Origin: Burkholderia paludis
GTDB taxonomy: Bacteria; Pseudomonadota; Gammaproteobacteria; Burkholderiales; Burkholderiaceae
Assembly (NCBI RefSeq): GCF_000732615.1
Contig: NZ_JPGL01000005.1
Coordinates: 186,001 to 250,000 of the forward strand
Length of the DNA stretch: 64,000 bases
Direction of reading: 5' to 3'
Shown here: positions 40,920 through 50,495 of the stretch, one piece after another
Position numbering within the stretch: position 1 is the first letter of the stretch
How the letters are laid out: every line of letters starts with the position of its first letter
The notes under the pieces: generated by a model
Seen by the model: only the letters and a program-made list of their open reading frames with translations
The model's database searches: none
Told to the model about the DNA's origin: nothing
Made by a program: the position numbers and the translations under genes

Positions 40920-41330
40920 TCAGCGCATGTAGATCGCCGGAGACGGCGTGTTCGCCGGCAGCTGGATTTCGGCGCGGGCGCCGTTGCGGTCGACGACGAT
41001 CGAGCGGGGGCGGACTTCGGCGAGCTTCGCGCCGGGCGCGACCTCCGCGCCGAGCGACACGGCGCGCGGCGGTTCGCCGCCGATGCCGATGATCGCGGCG
41101 GCGCCGCGGTCGAGCGCGAGAATCCCGAACAGGTGGATGTCCTGCACGGGATTCTTGTCGAGCTGACCGCCGAAGAGCGCCGCGGCGTCTTCGGTGCGGA
41201 TCGGCAGCCGCGCGGCGGCGGCGGGCAGCGGCGCTTCGCGGGCCGACAGCGTGACGACCCAATAGGTGGCCGTCGCGCACAAACCCGCGAAGAGGGCTAG
41301 GGAGAGGATCCGGATCGAGAGCGCGTTCAT
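40920..41330 (-). CDS. gspC: Short GspC-type protein, opposite in strand to the gsp operon
   Basis: A 136-residue GspC homologue: a single N-terminal membrane segment (IRILSLALFAGLCATATYWVV), then a homology-region domain (LFGGQLDKNPVQDIHLFGIL). The C-terminal PDZ domain usual in GspC is absent. It lies between gspF and gspG on the other strand, an arrangement known in Burkholderia. It should link the platform to the secretin GspD. Its own promoter must lie in 41331-41507. Confidence 0.88.
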   Translation of the reverse strand: MNALSIRILSLALFAGLCATATYWVVTLSAREAPLPAAAARLPIRTEDAAALFGGQLDKNPVQDIHLFGILALDRGAAAIIGIGGEPPRAVSLGAEVAPGAKLAEVRPRSIVVDRNGARAEIQLPANTPSPAIYMR

Positions 41331-41507
41331 GCGCGCTATTGTACGGATGTATGTGAAATTTGCGTTGGGTGAAAGCCCTCGGCAAAGCGCGCCTTACAAT
41401 GCGTGCTCCGCGCCCGCGGGTCCGGAAGCTTGCCGTCAGGCAAACCGTTCCGGCGCGCCGGGCGTGTCACTCAACCAACGACATTTTTTGGAAAGAGGTA
41501 GTCAGTC

Positions 41508-41960
41508 ATGCAAACGTGGATCACTCGCCGCAACGCGGCCGTGCGTCGTCAGCGCGGTTTCACGCTGATCGAGATCATGGTGGTGGTCGCGATCCTCGGG
41601 ATCCTGGCGGCGCTGATCGTGCCGAAGATCATGAGCCGCCCGGACGAGGCGCGCCGCATCGCCGCGAAGCAGGACATCGGCACGATCATGCAGGCGCTCA
41701 AGCTGTACCGTCTCGACAACGGCCGCTATCCGACCCAGGAGCAGGGCCTGAACGCGCTGATCCAGAAGCCGTCCACCGATCCGATCCCGAACAACTGGAA
41801 GGACGGCGGCTATCTCGAACGCCTGCCGAACGATCCGTGGGGCAACACGTACAAGTACCTGAACCCGGGCGTGCACGGCGAAATCGACGTGTTCAGCTAC
41901 GGCGCCGACGGCAAGGAGGGCGGCGAAGGCAACGATGCCGACATCGGCTCGTGGCAATAA
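41508..41960 (+). CDS. gspG: Major pseudopilin GspG
   Basis: A 150-residue pseudopilin with prepilin cleavage site RQRG/FTLIE (Gly17, Phe18, Glu22 as the +5 Glu) and the calcium-binding C-terminus of the family ([15 protein letters not shown]). The main subunit of the pseudopilus. The processing peptidase GspO/PilD is not in this window. Confidence 0.97.
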   Translation: MQTWITRRNAAVRRQRGFTLIEIMVVVAILGILAALIVPKIMSRPDEARRIAAKQDIGTIMQALKLYRLDNGRYPTQEQGLNALIQKPSTDPIPNNWKDGGYLERLPNDPWGNTYKYLNPGVHGEIDVFSYGADGKEGGEGNDADIGSWQ

Positions 41961-41999
41961 GCCCTCGCTGACCGGCCCGGCACGTCCTCCCCGCTCTTC

Positions 42000-42569
42000 A
42001 TGCTCGCCATTCGCACGACCTCCCGCTGCGGCCGCGATTGCCGTGTGCGTCGCGGCGCGGCTTCGTCCGTGCCGGCGCGCGCCGGCGTCGGGCCGCTGAA
42101 GCACGGCGCGCGGCCCGGCCGCGTGCGTGGCTTCACGCTGCTCGAGATGCTGGTCGTGCTCGTGATCGCGGGGCTGCTCGTGTCGCTCGCGTCGCTGTCG
42201 CTGACGCGCAATCCGCGCACCGACCTGCGCGAGGAAGCGCAGCGCGTCGCGCTGCTGTTCGAGACCGCCGGCGACGAAGCGCAGGTGCGCGCGCGGCCGA
42301 TCGCGTGGCAGCCGACCGCGCACGGCTTCCGTTTCGACGTGAGCTCGCCCGACGGCTGGCGCACGCTGCGCGACGACCTGCTGCGCCCGCGCGACTGGGA
42401 CGGCGGCGTAACGGGCGCCGAGATCGACTACCCGGGTTCCGACACGCGTGCGACCCGCGTCGTGTTCGGCACTGAGAGCATCGACACGCCGGTGCGCGTG
42501 ACGCTGCATTCGGCCGTCGGCAACGCAACGATCGTCGGCACCGGCAACGGCCGCTACGAGGTGCAATGA
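42000..42569 (+). CDS. gspH: Minor pseudopilin GspH
   Basis: A 189-residue pseudopilin with cleavage site VRG/FTLLE (Gly44). The 44-residue leader is much longer than normal, so the true start may be an internal GTG nearer the cleavage site. The stop overlaps gspI (ATGA at 42566-42569). Confidence 0.88.
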   Translation: MLAIRTTSRCGRDCRVRRGAASSVPARAGVGPLKHGARPGRVRGFTLLEMLVVLVIAGLLVSLASLSLTRNPRTDLREEAQRVALLFETAGDEAQVRARPIAWQPTAHGFRFDVSSPDGWRTLRDDLLRPRDWDGGVTGAEIDYPGSDTRATRVVFGTESIDTPVRVTLHSAVGNATIVGTGNGRYEVQ

Positions 42570-43048
42570 CGATGCGTCGTCGCCTGCCCCTGCCGGTTTC
42601 CTCATCGCGCGCCAGGTTTCCGGGCGTGCATTCCGCGCGCGCTTGCGCCGGCGCCCCGCCCGCGGCCGTCCGGATCGGGGCGCGCGGCTTCACGATGATC
42701 GAGGTGCTGGTCGCGCTTGCGATCATCGCGGTCGCGCTTGCCGCGTCGATCCGCGCGGTCGGCACGATGGCGACCAACTCGGCCGACCTCCATCACCGGC
42801 TGCTCGCCGGCTGGAGCGCCGACAACGCGCTCGCGCAGATGCGGCTCACCCATGCGTGGCCGGAAATCGGCGAGCAGAGCTTCGACTGTTCGCAAGGCAA
42901 CGTGCAGCTCGTCTGCACGCAACGCGTGAGCACGACGCCCAATCCGGTGTTCCGGCGCGTCCGGATCTCGGTGAGCATGCCCGGGCATGCCGGCGTCCTC
43001 GCGCAGATGGTGACGGTGGTCGCGAATGAAACCAGCCGTCCGCTCTGA
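42566..43048 (+). CDS. gspI: Minor pseudopilin GspI
   Basis: A 160-residue pseudopilin with cleavage site ARG/FTMIE (Gly41), again with a long leader. It overlaps gspH by 4 bp and gspJ by 23 bp. With GspJ and GspK it forms the tip of the pseudopilus. Confidence 0.92.
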   Translation: MTMRRRLPLPVSSSRARFPGVHSARACAGAPPAAVRIGARGFTMIEVLVALAIIAVALAASIRAVGTMATNSADLHHRLLAGWSADNALAQMRLTHAWPEIGEQSFDCSQGNVQLVCTQRVSTTPNPVFRRVRISVSMPGHAGVLAQMVTVVANETSRPL

Positions 43049-43715
43049 CGCGCCGATGCGACGCGCGTCCGCCCGCCCCGCCCGCGGCTTCACGCTGATC
43101 GAGCTGATGATCGCGATCGCGATCCTCGCGGTGGTCGCGATCCTCGCGTGGCGCGGGCTCGACCAGATCATGCGCGGCCGCGACAAGGTCGCCGCCGCGA
43201 TGGAGGACGAGCGCGTCTTCGCGCAGATGTTCGACCAGATGCGCATCGACGCGCGGCTGGCCGCCACCGACGACGAGGCTGGCCAGCCGGCGATCGGCGT
43301 CGCCGGCAATACGCTGCAGATCGTTCGCGAACTCGAGGTGCCAGGCGCCGCACCGCGGCTGCAGGTGGTCCGCTACCGGATCGCCGACGGGCGCGTCGTG
43401 CGCTACGCGTCGCCGCCGATCGACGACGCGAACCGACTGCGCGGCGTGCTGAAGGACAGCAGCGTCGACGGCTGGAGCTGGGTCGCGCTGATGCGCGGCG
43501 TCGGCGCGATCGACGCGAAGCTGTACGTGCCGCGCGTGGGCTGGACCACCAACCTGCAGACGGCCGACGACGCGCTCACGCAGAACAACGATGCGCTCAA
43601 GGTGCCGCAGCTCGGCAATGCACCGCCGGCGCGCGCGGTGACGGGGCTGCAGGTCAGCATCGGCGCGACGTCGCTGCGCGTGCCGGTCACGCGCATCTTC
43701 CTCGTCGGGGAATGA
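43026..43715 (+). CDS. gspJ: Minor pseudopilin GspJ
   Basis: A 229-residue pseudopilin with cleavage site ARG/FTLIE (Gly21). C-terminal domain of GspJ type (QVVRYRIADGRVVRYAS). It overlaps gspI by 23 bp and gspK by 4 bp (ATGA at 43712-43715). Confidence 0.94.
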   Translation: MKPAVRSDAPMRRASARPARGFTLIELMIAIAILAVVAILAWRGLDQIMRGRDKVAAAMEDERVFAQMFDQMRIDARLAATDDEAGQPAIGVAGNTLQIVRELEVPGAAPRLQVVRYRIADGRVVRYASPPIDDANRLRGVLKDSSVDGWSWVALMRGVGAIDAKLYVPRVGWTTNLQTADDALTQNNDALKVPQLGNAPPARAVTGLQVSIGATSLRVPVTRIFLVGE

Positions 43716-44851
43716 CGATGCGCGCCCGCCCTCACCGCTCATTGCTTGTGCGCCGTGCCGCCGTGCGCGCGCCGGCGCGCGGTCGCCAGCGCGGCGCGGC
43801 GATCATCACCGCGCTGCTCGTCGTCGCGCTGTCGGCGATCCTGGTCTCGGGGATGCTGTGGCGCCAGCAGGTGCAGATCCGCCGCATCGAGAACCAGCGC
43901 GTGATCGCGCAGGCGCAGTGGATCGCGCGCGGCGCGCTCGACTGGACGCGGATGATCCTGCGCTCCGAAGGCGACACGGCGCCCGGCATCACCTATCTCG
44001 GCGGCATCTGGGGCGTGCCGATCGCGAAGACGAAGCTGTCCGACTTCCTCGGCCGGATCGGCGCGCCGAACGACACGAGCGGCGAAGACACCTACATCTC
44101 CGGCTCGATCGAGGATGCGCAGGCGAAGTTCAATCTGCGCAACCTCGTGGCGTCGCCGGCGCCCGGCGTGCTGCAGCTGAACGTCATGCAGGTGCAGGCG
44201 TTCCAGCGCCTGCTGACGACGCTCGGCTACGACGGCGCGCTGGCGAAGCGCATCGCGCTGCAGATGCGCGCGGGCCTGCTGCATTCGGCGACGCGCTTCC
44301 AGATGCCGACGCTGCCCGGCAGCGGCACGGCGCCGCCCGTCACCGCGCCGGTGGCGTCCGATCAGCAGGGCGGCGGCGGCTTCACGGACGACCCCGGCAT
44401 GACCGACGGCGACCGCGGGCCCGCGCCGCTGATGATGACCGGCGTCGAGAGCCTGCTCGACGTCGATGGCGTGACGCCCGAGATGGTCGCGCGGCTGCGC
44501 CCGTTCGTCGCCGTGCTGCCGACCACGACGCCCGTGAACATGAACACCGCGCCGGCCGAAGTGATCGCCGCGCTGGTGCCGGGGATGAGCGTGTCGTCCG
44601 CGCAGGCGCTGGTGTCGCGCCGCGAAACCGTGTTTTTCCGTAACGTCGGCGACGTGCAGCTCGCGCTGCGCGGGGCCGGCGCGCCGCCGAACGTGACGAT
44701 CGATTCGAACCTCGTCGACGTCAATTCGAGCTATTTCATCGTGCATGGCCGGATCCAGCACGAACGCGCGGAGGTCGACCGCACCTCGCTCGTGTATCGT
44801 GATCCGACCACGCACTCGACACGGGTCGTACGCATCCGCGACCAGCTATAA
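43712..44851 (+). CDS. gspK: Minor pseudopilin GspK
   Basis: A 379-residue protein. The cleavage site is RQRG/AAIIT (Gly28): the +5 Glu is missing, as expected for GspK, which caps the pseudopilus. It carries the GspK SAM-like fold motifs MTGVESLLDVDGVTPEMVARLRPF and NMNTAPAEVIAAL. It overlaps gspJ by 4 bp. Confidence 0.94.
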   Translation: MTMRARPHRSLLVRRAAVRAPARGRQRGAAIITALLVVALSAILVSGMLWRQQVQIRRIENQRVIAQAQWIARGALDWTRMILRSEGDTAPGITYLGGIWGVPIAKTKLSDFLGRIGAPNDTSGEDTYISGSIEDAQAKFNLRNLVASPAPGVLQLNVMQVQAFQRLLTTLGYDGALAKRIALQMRAGLLHSATRFQMPTLPGSGTAPPVTAPVASDQQGGGGFTDDPGMTDGDRGPAPLMMTGVESLLDVDGVTPEMVARLRPFVAVLPTTTPVNMNTAPAEVIAALVPGMSVSSAQALVSRRETVFFRNVGDVQLALRGAGAPPNVTIDSNLVDVNSSYFIVHGRIQHERAEVDRTSLVYRDPTTHSTRVVRIRDQL

Positions 44852-44877
44852 CGACGCCATTCGGGAGAGGAGCTCTT

Positions 44878-46236
44878 GTGAGCACGTTGATTGTTTCTTT
44901 GCCGCCGCGCGAGCCCGCCGTGCCGTTGCAGGAATGGCAGTGGCCCGAGCTGCCGTTCACGCTCGTCGACAAGGCCGGCCATGTGCAGCGCGCCGGCCGC
45001 GCCGCGCTCGCGCTGCTGCCGCGCGCGAATGCGACGGTGCTGATCGTCGCCGCGCGCGACGTGCTGCTGCTGGCCGCGGCCGTGCCGCCGCTGAAGGGAC
45101 CGAAGCTGCGCCAGGCGCTGCCCAACATCGTCGAGGATCAGCTGATCCAGGATCCGCTCGGCTGCCACATCGCGCTCGATCCGGACGCGCTGCCCGACGG
45201 GCGCCGCGTGCTGGCCGTCGTCGATCGCGCGTGGTTCCGCACGATCTGCGAAGCGTTCACGGCGGCGGGCCACCGGCACCTGAGCGCGGTGCCCGCGACC
45301 CGCTGCCTGCCGGCGCCACGTGCGGCTGCCGCGGCGGGCGGCAGTGAAGCCGACGCGGCAGCGGTCGCCGCGGAGGCCGTCGAGGAAGCGCCGGTTCGCC
45401 CGACCACGGTGGCGGCCGTGCTCGGGCTCGCGGCGGCGGTCGAACAGGTGCTCGTCGAGGCCGGCGCGCAACCGGCCGCGGCCGGTGCGCCGCGCCTTGA
45501 ACTCGCGGTCGCGCGCGGCGCGCTCGGCGAAGGCTTCGCGGCGCCGGCGTCACGCGCGGCCGGCACGCTGGCCGCGCTCGCGGGCGGCGGCGACGTCGAA
45601 CTGTACGAACTCGGCGAACCGGGCGCGGAACCGCGGCTGGCATCGGTCGGCCGCGCCGACGGCCCGCTGTTGCCGGGCGCCGCGCCGCTGGCATTCGACG
45701 CGTTCGCGCGGCGCGCGCTGACCGAGACGTTCGACCTGTGCCAGTTCGAGTTCGAGTCGCAGCCGTGGCGCTTCGACCGGGCGACGGTGAAGCGCCTGCG
45801 CGTGCCGCTCGCCCTCGCCGCGGTGACGCTCGGCGTCGCGGTGATCGGGATGAACCTGCACTGGTGGAAGCTGTCGCGCGAGCGCGATGCGCTGTCCGCG
45901 CAGATTACCGAGACGCTGCTGTCCGCGTTCCCGAAGACGACCACGGTGCTCGATCCGCCCGCGCAGATGCAGCGCCAACTCGACCAGTTGCGCCTCGCGG
46001 CCGGCGAGCTGTCGCCGAACGATTTCCTCGCGCTGTCGAGCGGGCTGTCGCGTTCGATGGGCGCGCTGCCGCTGAACGGCATCGCGTCGCTCGACTATCA
46101 CGACCGGCGGCTCGACGTCGGCTTCAAGCCGGAGGTCAAGGTCGACCCCGATTTCACGCAGCGCCTCGCGCGCAACGGACTGTCCGGCGAAGTCGACAGC
46201 AACACGGGCAAATGGACCATCCGGAGCCGTTCATGA
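44878..46236 (+). CDS. gspL: Type II secretion platform protein GspL
   Basis: A 452-residue protein starting with GTG: a cytoplasmic actin-like domain that binds GspE, an Ala/Glu-rich insert around residues 141-175, a single membrane segment near 308-328, and a small periplasmic ferredoxin-like domain. It overlaps gspM by 4 bp (ATGA). It anchors the ATPase. Confidence 0.93.
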   Translation: MSTLIVSLPPREPAVPLQEWQWPELPFTLVDKAGHVQRAGRAALALLPRANATVLIVAARDVLLLAAAVPPLKGPKLRQALPNIVEDQLIQDPLGCHIALDPDALPDGRRVLAVVDRAWFRTICEAFTAAGHRHLSAVPATRCLPAPRAAAAAGGSEADAAAVAAEAVEEAPVRPTTVAAVLGLAAAVEQVLVEAGAQPAAAGAPRLELAVARGALGEGFAAPASRAAGTLAALAGGGDVELYELGEPGAEPRLASVGRADGPLLPGAAPLAFDAFARRALTETFDLCQFEFESQPWRFDRATVKRLRVPLALAAVTLGVAVIGMNLHWWKLSRERDALSAQITETLLSAFPKTTTVLDPPAQMQRQLDQLRLAAGELSPNDFLALSSGLSRSMGALPLNGIASLDYHDRRLDVGFKPEVKVDPDFTQRLARNGLSGEVDSNTGKWTIRSRS

Positions 46237-46739
46237 AGACGGAACAACTGAACCAGACGCTGACCCAGTTCTGGGGCGAGCGCTCGCCGCGCGAAAAGAT
46301 GCTGCTCGGCTGGGGCGGCGCTGTGCTGGCGATCGCGATCGCCTACTCGGTGCTGTGGTCGCCCGCGCAGGAAGGCCGCGCGCGGATCCAGCGCGAGCTG
46401 CCGACGATGCGTCTCGAGCTTGCGCAGATGACCGCGCAGGCGAACGAGGCGAAGTCGCTGGCCGCCGCCGCGCAGGGCGTCGCGCCGACCGGCCTGGCGC
46501 TGAAGGACGCCCTGACCTCGTCGCTGTCCGACCACGGGCTGCAGGGGGCGCAGGTGCAGATCGTCGGCAACGGTGTGCAGATCCAGATGAAGAACGTGTC
46601 GTTCCCGGCGTGGACGCAGTGGCTCGACGATGCGCGCCGGCAATTCAAGGTGCAGGTCGGCGAGGCGCATGCGACCGCGCTGAAGGACGATGGCCAGGTC
46701 GACCTGACGGCCGTGATGCAACCGTCGACGCAGAAATGA
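46233..46739 (+). CDS. gspM: Type II secretion platform protein GspM
   Basis: A 168-residue bitopic protein with one membrane segment near residues 26-43 (LLGWGGAVLAIAIAYSVLW) and a periplasmic coiled-coil/ferredoxin-like domain. It pairs with GspL. Start ATG overlaps the gspL stop. Confidence 0.93.
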   Translation: MKTEQLNQTLTQFWGERSPREKMLLGWGGAVLAIAIAYSVLWSPAQEGRARIQRELPTMRLELAQMTAQANEAKSLAAAAQGVAPTGLALKDALTSSLSDHGLQGAQVQIVGNGVQIQMKNVSFPAWTQWLDDARRQFKVQVGEAHATALKDDGQVDLTAVMQPSTQK

Positions 46740-46770
46740 CGCAGTGGATGACGCAAGTGGCGGTCGGCCG

Positions 46771-47559
46771 ATGAGGCCGTGGACGAAGCGGCTCGCCACC
46801 GCATTGCCGTGGGCACTGGCGGGCGGGCTGGCGACGGCGGTGACGCTCGTCGCGCTCGCGCCGGCCGCGTGGATCGCGCCGCAGTTCGCGCGCGCGACCG
46901 GCGGGCACGTGAATCTCGTCGATCCCGACGGGTCGCTTTGGCACGGCTCGGGCACGCTGATGCTGGCGCCGGGCGCCGACCAGAGCGCGGCGACGCTGCT
47001 GCCGGGCCGGGTCGAATGGACCACGCGGTTCTGGCCGCTGCTGATCGGGCGCGTGCAGATGCGCATGCGGCAGACCGAGGCGATGCCCGATGCCGTCACG
47101 CTCGACGCGACGTGGCGCGGCGCGGTGCTGTCGGCGGGCACGATGGCCGTGCCCGCGTCGCTGCTCGCGGGGCTCGGCACGCCGTTCAACACGCTCGACC
47201 TGCAGGGCGACGTGCGGCTCGGCTGGACCGACTGGCGGCTGTTCGGCAACAACGCGTTCGGCCAGCTGACGGTGACGATCGACTCGATGAGTTCGCGCGT
47301 GTCGCGCGTGAAGCCGCTCGGTTCGTACCGCGCGGTGCTGCAGGCGAAGGGCGGCGGCGCCGATCTCGACCTGACGACGTCGCAGGGCCCGCTGTTCCTC
47401 GACGGGCACGGCAGCTTCGGCCCCGGCGAGGGCGCGTTTCGCGGCACCGCGCATGCGGCGCCCGAGCAGCAGGCGAACCTCGCGGGGCTGCTGAACCTGC
47501 TCGGCCACCCGATCGGCAACAACGCGGTGTCGCTGATCTTCGGCGACGCGCAGCGCTGA
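46771..47559 (+). CDS. gspN: Type II secretion protein GspN
   Basis: A 262-residue protein with an N-terminal membrane segment (about residues 7-33) and a beta-rich periplasmic domain of GspN type. ATG at 46771 is preferred; a GTG at 46744 would add nine residues and is closer to gspM. Last gene of the gsp operon; not all type II systems have it. Confidence 0.88.
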   Translation: MRPWTKRLATALPWALAGGLATAVTLVALAPAAWIAPQFARATGGHVNLVDPDGSLWHGSGTLMLAPGADQSAATLLPGRVEWTTRFWPLLIGRVQMRMRQTEAMPDAVTLDATWRGAVLSAGTMAVPASLLAGLGTPFNTLDLQGDVRLGWTDWRLFGNNAFGQLTVTIDSMSSRVSRVKPLGSYRAVLQAKGGGADLDLTTSQGPLFLDGHGSFGPGEGAFRGTAHAAPEQQANLAGLLNLLGHPIGNNAVSLIFGDAQR

Positions 47560-47581
47560 CGCGCGCGCCGCCCTTCCCGAC

Positions 47582-49123
47582 TTACTTCTGAGCGAGCGGC
47601 GCGGCTGCCGCGGGCGTGGCCGCACCGGCAGCCGGCACGGGCGCCGGCGCAGCCATGCCGCCGTTCTCGCGCGCCATCTCCGACACGTTCCAGCCGCCGC
47701 CGAGCGCCTTCACGAGCCCGACCGACGACACCATCCGCTGCCCCGCGATCGTCGCGAGCTTCTGCTGCGCGGTGAACGCGGTGGTCTGCGCGGTCAGCAC
47801 GTTCAGGTACGCGACCGTGCCGGCCTTGTACTGGTTCGTGACGATCGCGAGCGCGTGCTCGGCGCTGTCGACGGCCTGCCGCTGCACGTCGACCTCCTGC
47901 GCGAGGATGCGCTGTGACGCGAGGTTGTCCTCGACGTCCTGGAACGCCGACAGCACCGTCTGCCGGTACGTCGCGACGTCCTGGTCGTAGGTCGCGCGCG
48001 CCGCTTCGGTCTGCGCGGCGCGCAGGCCCGCATCGAACAGCGTCGCGGCGAGCTGCGGGCCGACCGTCCAGAAGCGGGCCGGCAGCGTAAACAGCTGCGA
48101 CCACACCGAGCTCTGGAAGCCGCCGCTCGCCGAGAGCGTGAGCGTCGGGAAGAACGCCGCGATCGCCACGCCGATCTGTTCGTTGGCCGCTGCCGCGCGC
48201 CGTTCGGCGCCCGCGATGTCGGGCCGCCGCTCGAGCAGCGTCGACGGCACGTCCACCGGCGTGACGGGCGGCACCGCGGTGAGCGGCGCCGGCGGCAGCG
48301 AGAACGTCGAAGCCGGCTGGCCGACCAGCGTCGCGATCGCATGCTCGTACTGCGCGCGCGCGACGCCGTTGTCGATCGCCGACGCCTGCGCGCTCTGCAG
48401 CTGGGTTTGCGCCTGGATCACGTCCGCGCGGGCCGCGACGCCTTGCGCATACTGGTTTTCGGTGAGTTTCAGCGACTGCTCGTACGACTTCACGGTGTCG
48501 TCGAGCAGCTTCTGCAGCAGATCGGCGGTGCGCAACTGGTAGTACGTCTGCGCGAGCGTCGCCTGCGCGGACAGCCGCGCGTTCGCGAGATCGGCGGCGG
48601 CGGCGGCTTCGCCCGCCCGCTGCGCGCTGACGGTGCGGCTCACCTTGCCCCACAGATCCGGCTCCCACGATGCGTCGAGGCCGAGGCTGTAGTTCGTGCC
48701 GATCGGGCCGCCGTTGCTGCCGCTGCTCGCAGCCGCCGCCGACACCGCGGAGCGCGAGCGCGTGCCCGAGCCGGTGAAGCCGACGGTCGGGAAATACGCG
48801 GCGCGGGCTTCGGTGACGAGCGCGCGCGCCTGGCGGTACGCGGCCGCGTATTGCGCGACGGTCTGGTTCGACGTGTTGAGCTGGTCCATCAGCGACGCGA
48901 GCTGCGGATCGTCGTAGACGTTCCACCATGCGCCGCGATCGGTCCGGTCGGCCGGCTGCGCGACCTTCCAGCCGGCGGGGGCTTCCTTGAACGCGGCGGG
49001 GATCGACGTGTCGGGGCGATGATAGTCGGGCCCGACGGCGCAGCCGGCGAGCAGCACGGCCGTCGCGACGGCAACGGCGGCGCTCAGCGGGCGCGCGGCG
49101 CGCGGGAAGGAGGCGTACGGCAT
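47582..49123 (-). CDS. Outer-membrane efflux lipoprotein (NodT/OprM type)
   Basis: A 513-residue TolC-fold lipoprotein. The signal ends in the lipobox LLAGC (Cys28), followed by AVGPDYHRPDTSIP as in the OprM/NodT family. Two OEP repeats follow, with a Pro/Ala-rich C-terminal tail. It would form the outer-membrane duct of a tripartite efflux pump, but no adaptor or pump gene is next to it on its strand. It faces gspN tail-to-tail with 22 bp between stops. Confidence 0.93.
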   Translation of the reverse strand: MPYASFPRAARPLSAAVAVATAVLLAGCAVGPDYHRPDTSIPAAFKEAPAGWKVAQPADRTDRGAWWNVYDDPQLASLMDQLNTSNQTVAQYAAAYRQARALVTEARAAYFPTVGFTGSGTRSRSAVSAAAASSGSNGGPIGTNYSLGLDASWEPDLWGKVSRTVSAQRAGEAAAAADLANARLSAQATLAQTYYQLRTADLLQKLLDDTVKSYEQSLKLTENQYAQGVAARADVIQAQTQLQSAQASAIDNGVARAQYEHAIATLVGQPASTFSLPPAPLTAVPPVTPVDVPSTLLERRPDIAGAERRAAAANEQIGVAIAAFFPTLTLSASGGFQSSVWSQLFTLPARFWTVGPQLAATLFDAGLRAAQTEAARATYDQDVATYRQTVLSAFQDVEDNLASQRILAQEVDVQRQAVDSAEHALAIVTNQYKAGTVAYLNVLTAQTTAFTAQQKLATIAGQRMVSSVGLVKALGGGWNVSEMARENGGMAAPAPVPAAGAATPAAAAPLAQK

Positions 49124-49370
49124 CGTGGTTTTCCTGTCTGGGCGCAACGGCCGGCGGGCGGCGTTGCGCGATGCGGTCGTCATGCCGCTGGCGGACAAAT
49201 GGTAACTGACGGCGGGGAAGCTGCGCAGCCCTAAGGGTACGGTGCGCGACGACAGGAATGTGTTACCGGCACGGCCGGCCGGGTTACCGCGCATTACGGC
49301 GCCTTGCGGCGCCGAAAGGGGTGCAGGCCGGACGCAGGGCGGACCGCCTCGGCCGCTCGGCTGGGCGGTG

Positions 49371-49655
49371 TCAGTGGCAGCGGGCGGGCAGCGGGACGGG
49401 GTCGGCGGCGGCCGGCCATGACGACGGCTCCGTTGCCGCCGGCTGGCCCGTGCCGCGTGCGTCGCCCTTCGCGTTGCGCTGCCGGCGATGATCGAACCAT
49501 GCGAACCCGAGCGCCGCGAGCGAGCCGCCCGGCACGACCAGCATCGTCACGTACAACGCGATCTTCCAGCCGCGGTGCGGCCCGGAAAACACATGATGAG
49601 CGGTATCGGTCAGGTTGCGGCGCAGCGCGCCGGCGGCATTTTTCAGGAACAGCAT
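49371..49655 (-). CDS. Small membrane protein of unknown function
   Basis: A 94-residue protein with one clear membrane segment (IALYVTMLVVPGGSLAALGFAW) and a basic, Pro/Ala-rich cytoplasmic tail. GAGG lies about 9 bp ahead of this ATG; another ATG at 49664 is possible. It lies between the efflux lipoprotein and the divergent MarR gene. I do not recognise a family. Confidence 0.6.
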   Translation of the reverse strand: MLFLKNAAGALRRNLTDTAHHVFSGPHRGWKIALYVTMLVVPGGSLAALGFAWFDHRRQRNAKGDARGTGQPAATEPSSWPAAADPVPLPARCH

Positions 49656-49753
49656 CGCGAACATCCTCGGGTGCCCGCCAGCGCGGGCGAATCGGTCAGA
49701 ACATAGTCTCCGGCAGTGCAACATGCACGTCGTAACTGGTTGCCTTAAATAAT

Positions 49754-49771
49754 ATTGACTAAGCAATCAAT
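49754..49771. promoter_or_regulatory. Inverted repeat in the MarR gene promoter region
   Basis: Arms ATTGA and TCAAT with an 8-bp spacer in an AT-rich stretch about 60 bp before the MarR start. Many MarR proteins bind palindromes of this size in their own promoter; assignment is tentative. Confidence 0.4.
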
Positions 49772-49829
49772 TTTCAAGATACTGGGCGCGTCTTAATCTG
49801 AAACGCACTGTTGCTGCGCGCGCAATCGT

Positions 49830-50318
49830 ATGACCGGCGGCCTCTACGATCCCGAGAACATCGCGCTGGAAACGAGCCTCGGCTATTACCTGTCGAAGGC
49901 CAAGCAGGCGCTCGTCGAGCGGATGGACCGTGCGCTCGAGCCGCTCGACCTCACCGCGCAACAGATCGGTGTGATCCTGCTGCTGTCGCGCGGCTACGCG
50001 CGTACGCCGTTCGAGCTGTCCCGCAAGATGGCGTACGACAGCGGCTCGATGACGCGGATGCTCGACCGGCTCGAACGCAAGGGGCTGATCGCGCGTTCGC
50101 GCAGCGAGCAGGATCGCCGGATGATCGAGCTGACGCTGACCGAACGCGGCACCGACGCGGCCCGTGCGCTGCCGTCGCTGATCGCGACCGCGCTCAACGC
50201 GCAGCTCGACGGTTTCTCGGCCGACGAACTCGCGACGCTGACCGGCCTGCTGCAGCGCTTCATCGCCAACGGGCCCGGCACCGCCGGTTGTCCGAAGCCG
50301 GACGAAGCGGATCGTTGA
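49830..50318 (+). CDS. MarR-family regulator (EmrR-like)
   Basis: A 162-residue MarR protein with DNA-binding segment TPFELSRKMAYDSGSMTRMLDRLERKGLIARSRSEQDRR (positions about 55-92). It probably represses the DHA2 transporter gene 177 bp downstream, where a 14-bp palindrome lies, and may be released by a drug or phenolic compound. Divergent to the small membrane protein gene. Confidence 0.92.
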   Translation: MTGGLYDPENIALETSLGYYLSKAKQALVERMDRALEPLDLTAQQIGVILLLSRGYARTPFELSRKMAYDSGSMTRMLDRLERKGLIARSRSEQDRRMIELTLTERGTDAARALPSLIATALNAQLDGFSADELATLTGLLQRFIANGPGTAGCPKPDEADR

Positions 50319-50344
50319 GGCGCGCGGAGGCCCCATGTCCAAGT

Positions 50345-50358
50345 TAAGCGTCCGCTTA
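50345..50358. promoter_or_regulatory. Palindrome TAAGCG-TC-CGCTTA before the DHA2 transporter gene
   Basis: Perfect 6-bp arms with a 2-bp centre, 27 bp after the MarR stop and about 140 bp before the transporter start. Candidate operator for the MarR protein. Confidence 0.45.
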
Positions 50359-50495
50359 TTTATCTGTCTGGGCAGAAGATGACAGGGCACGCGCTCCGCT
50401 TTTTCCCTTATCCATTCCACCCGGCCGGGCTGCGCTGCGGCGCACACCCGTGCGTTGTGCCGGCGCGTCGCGCGCGCCGCGTCTAGGAGATTCCG

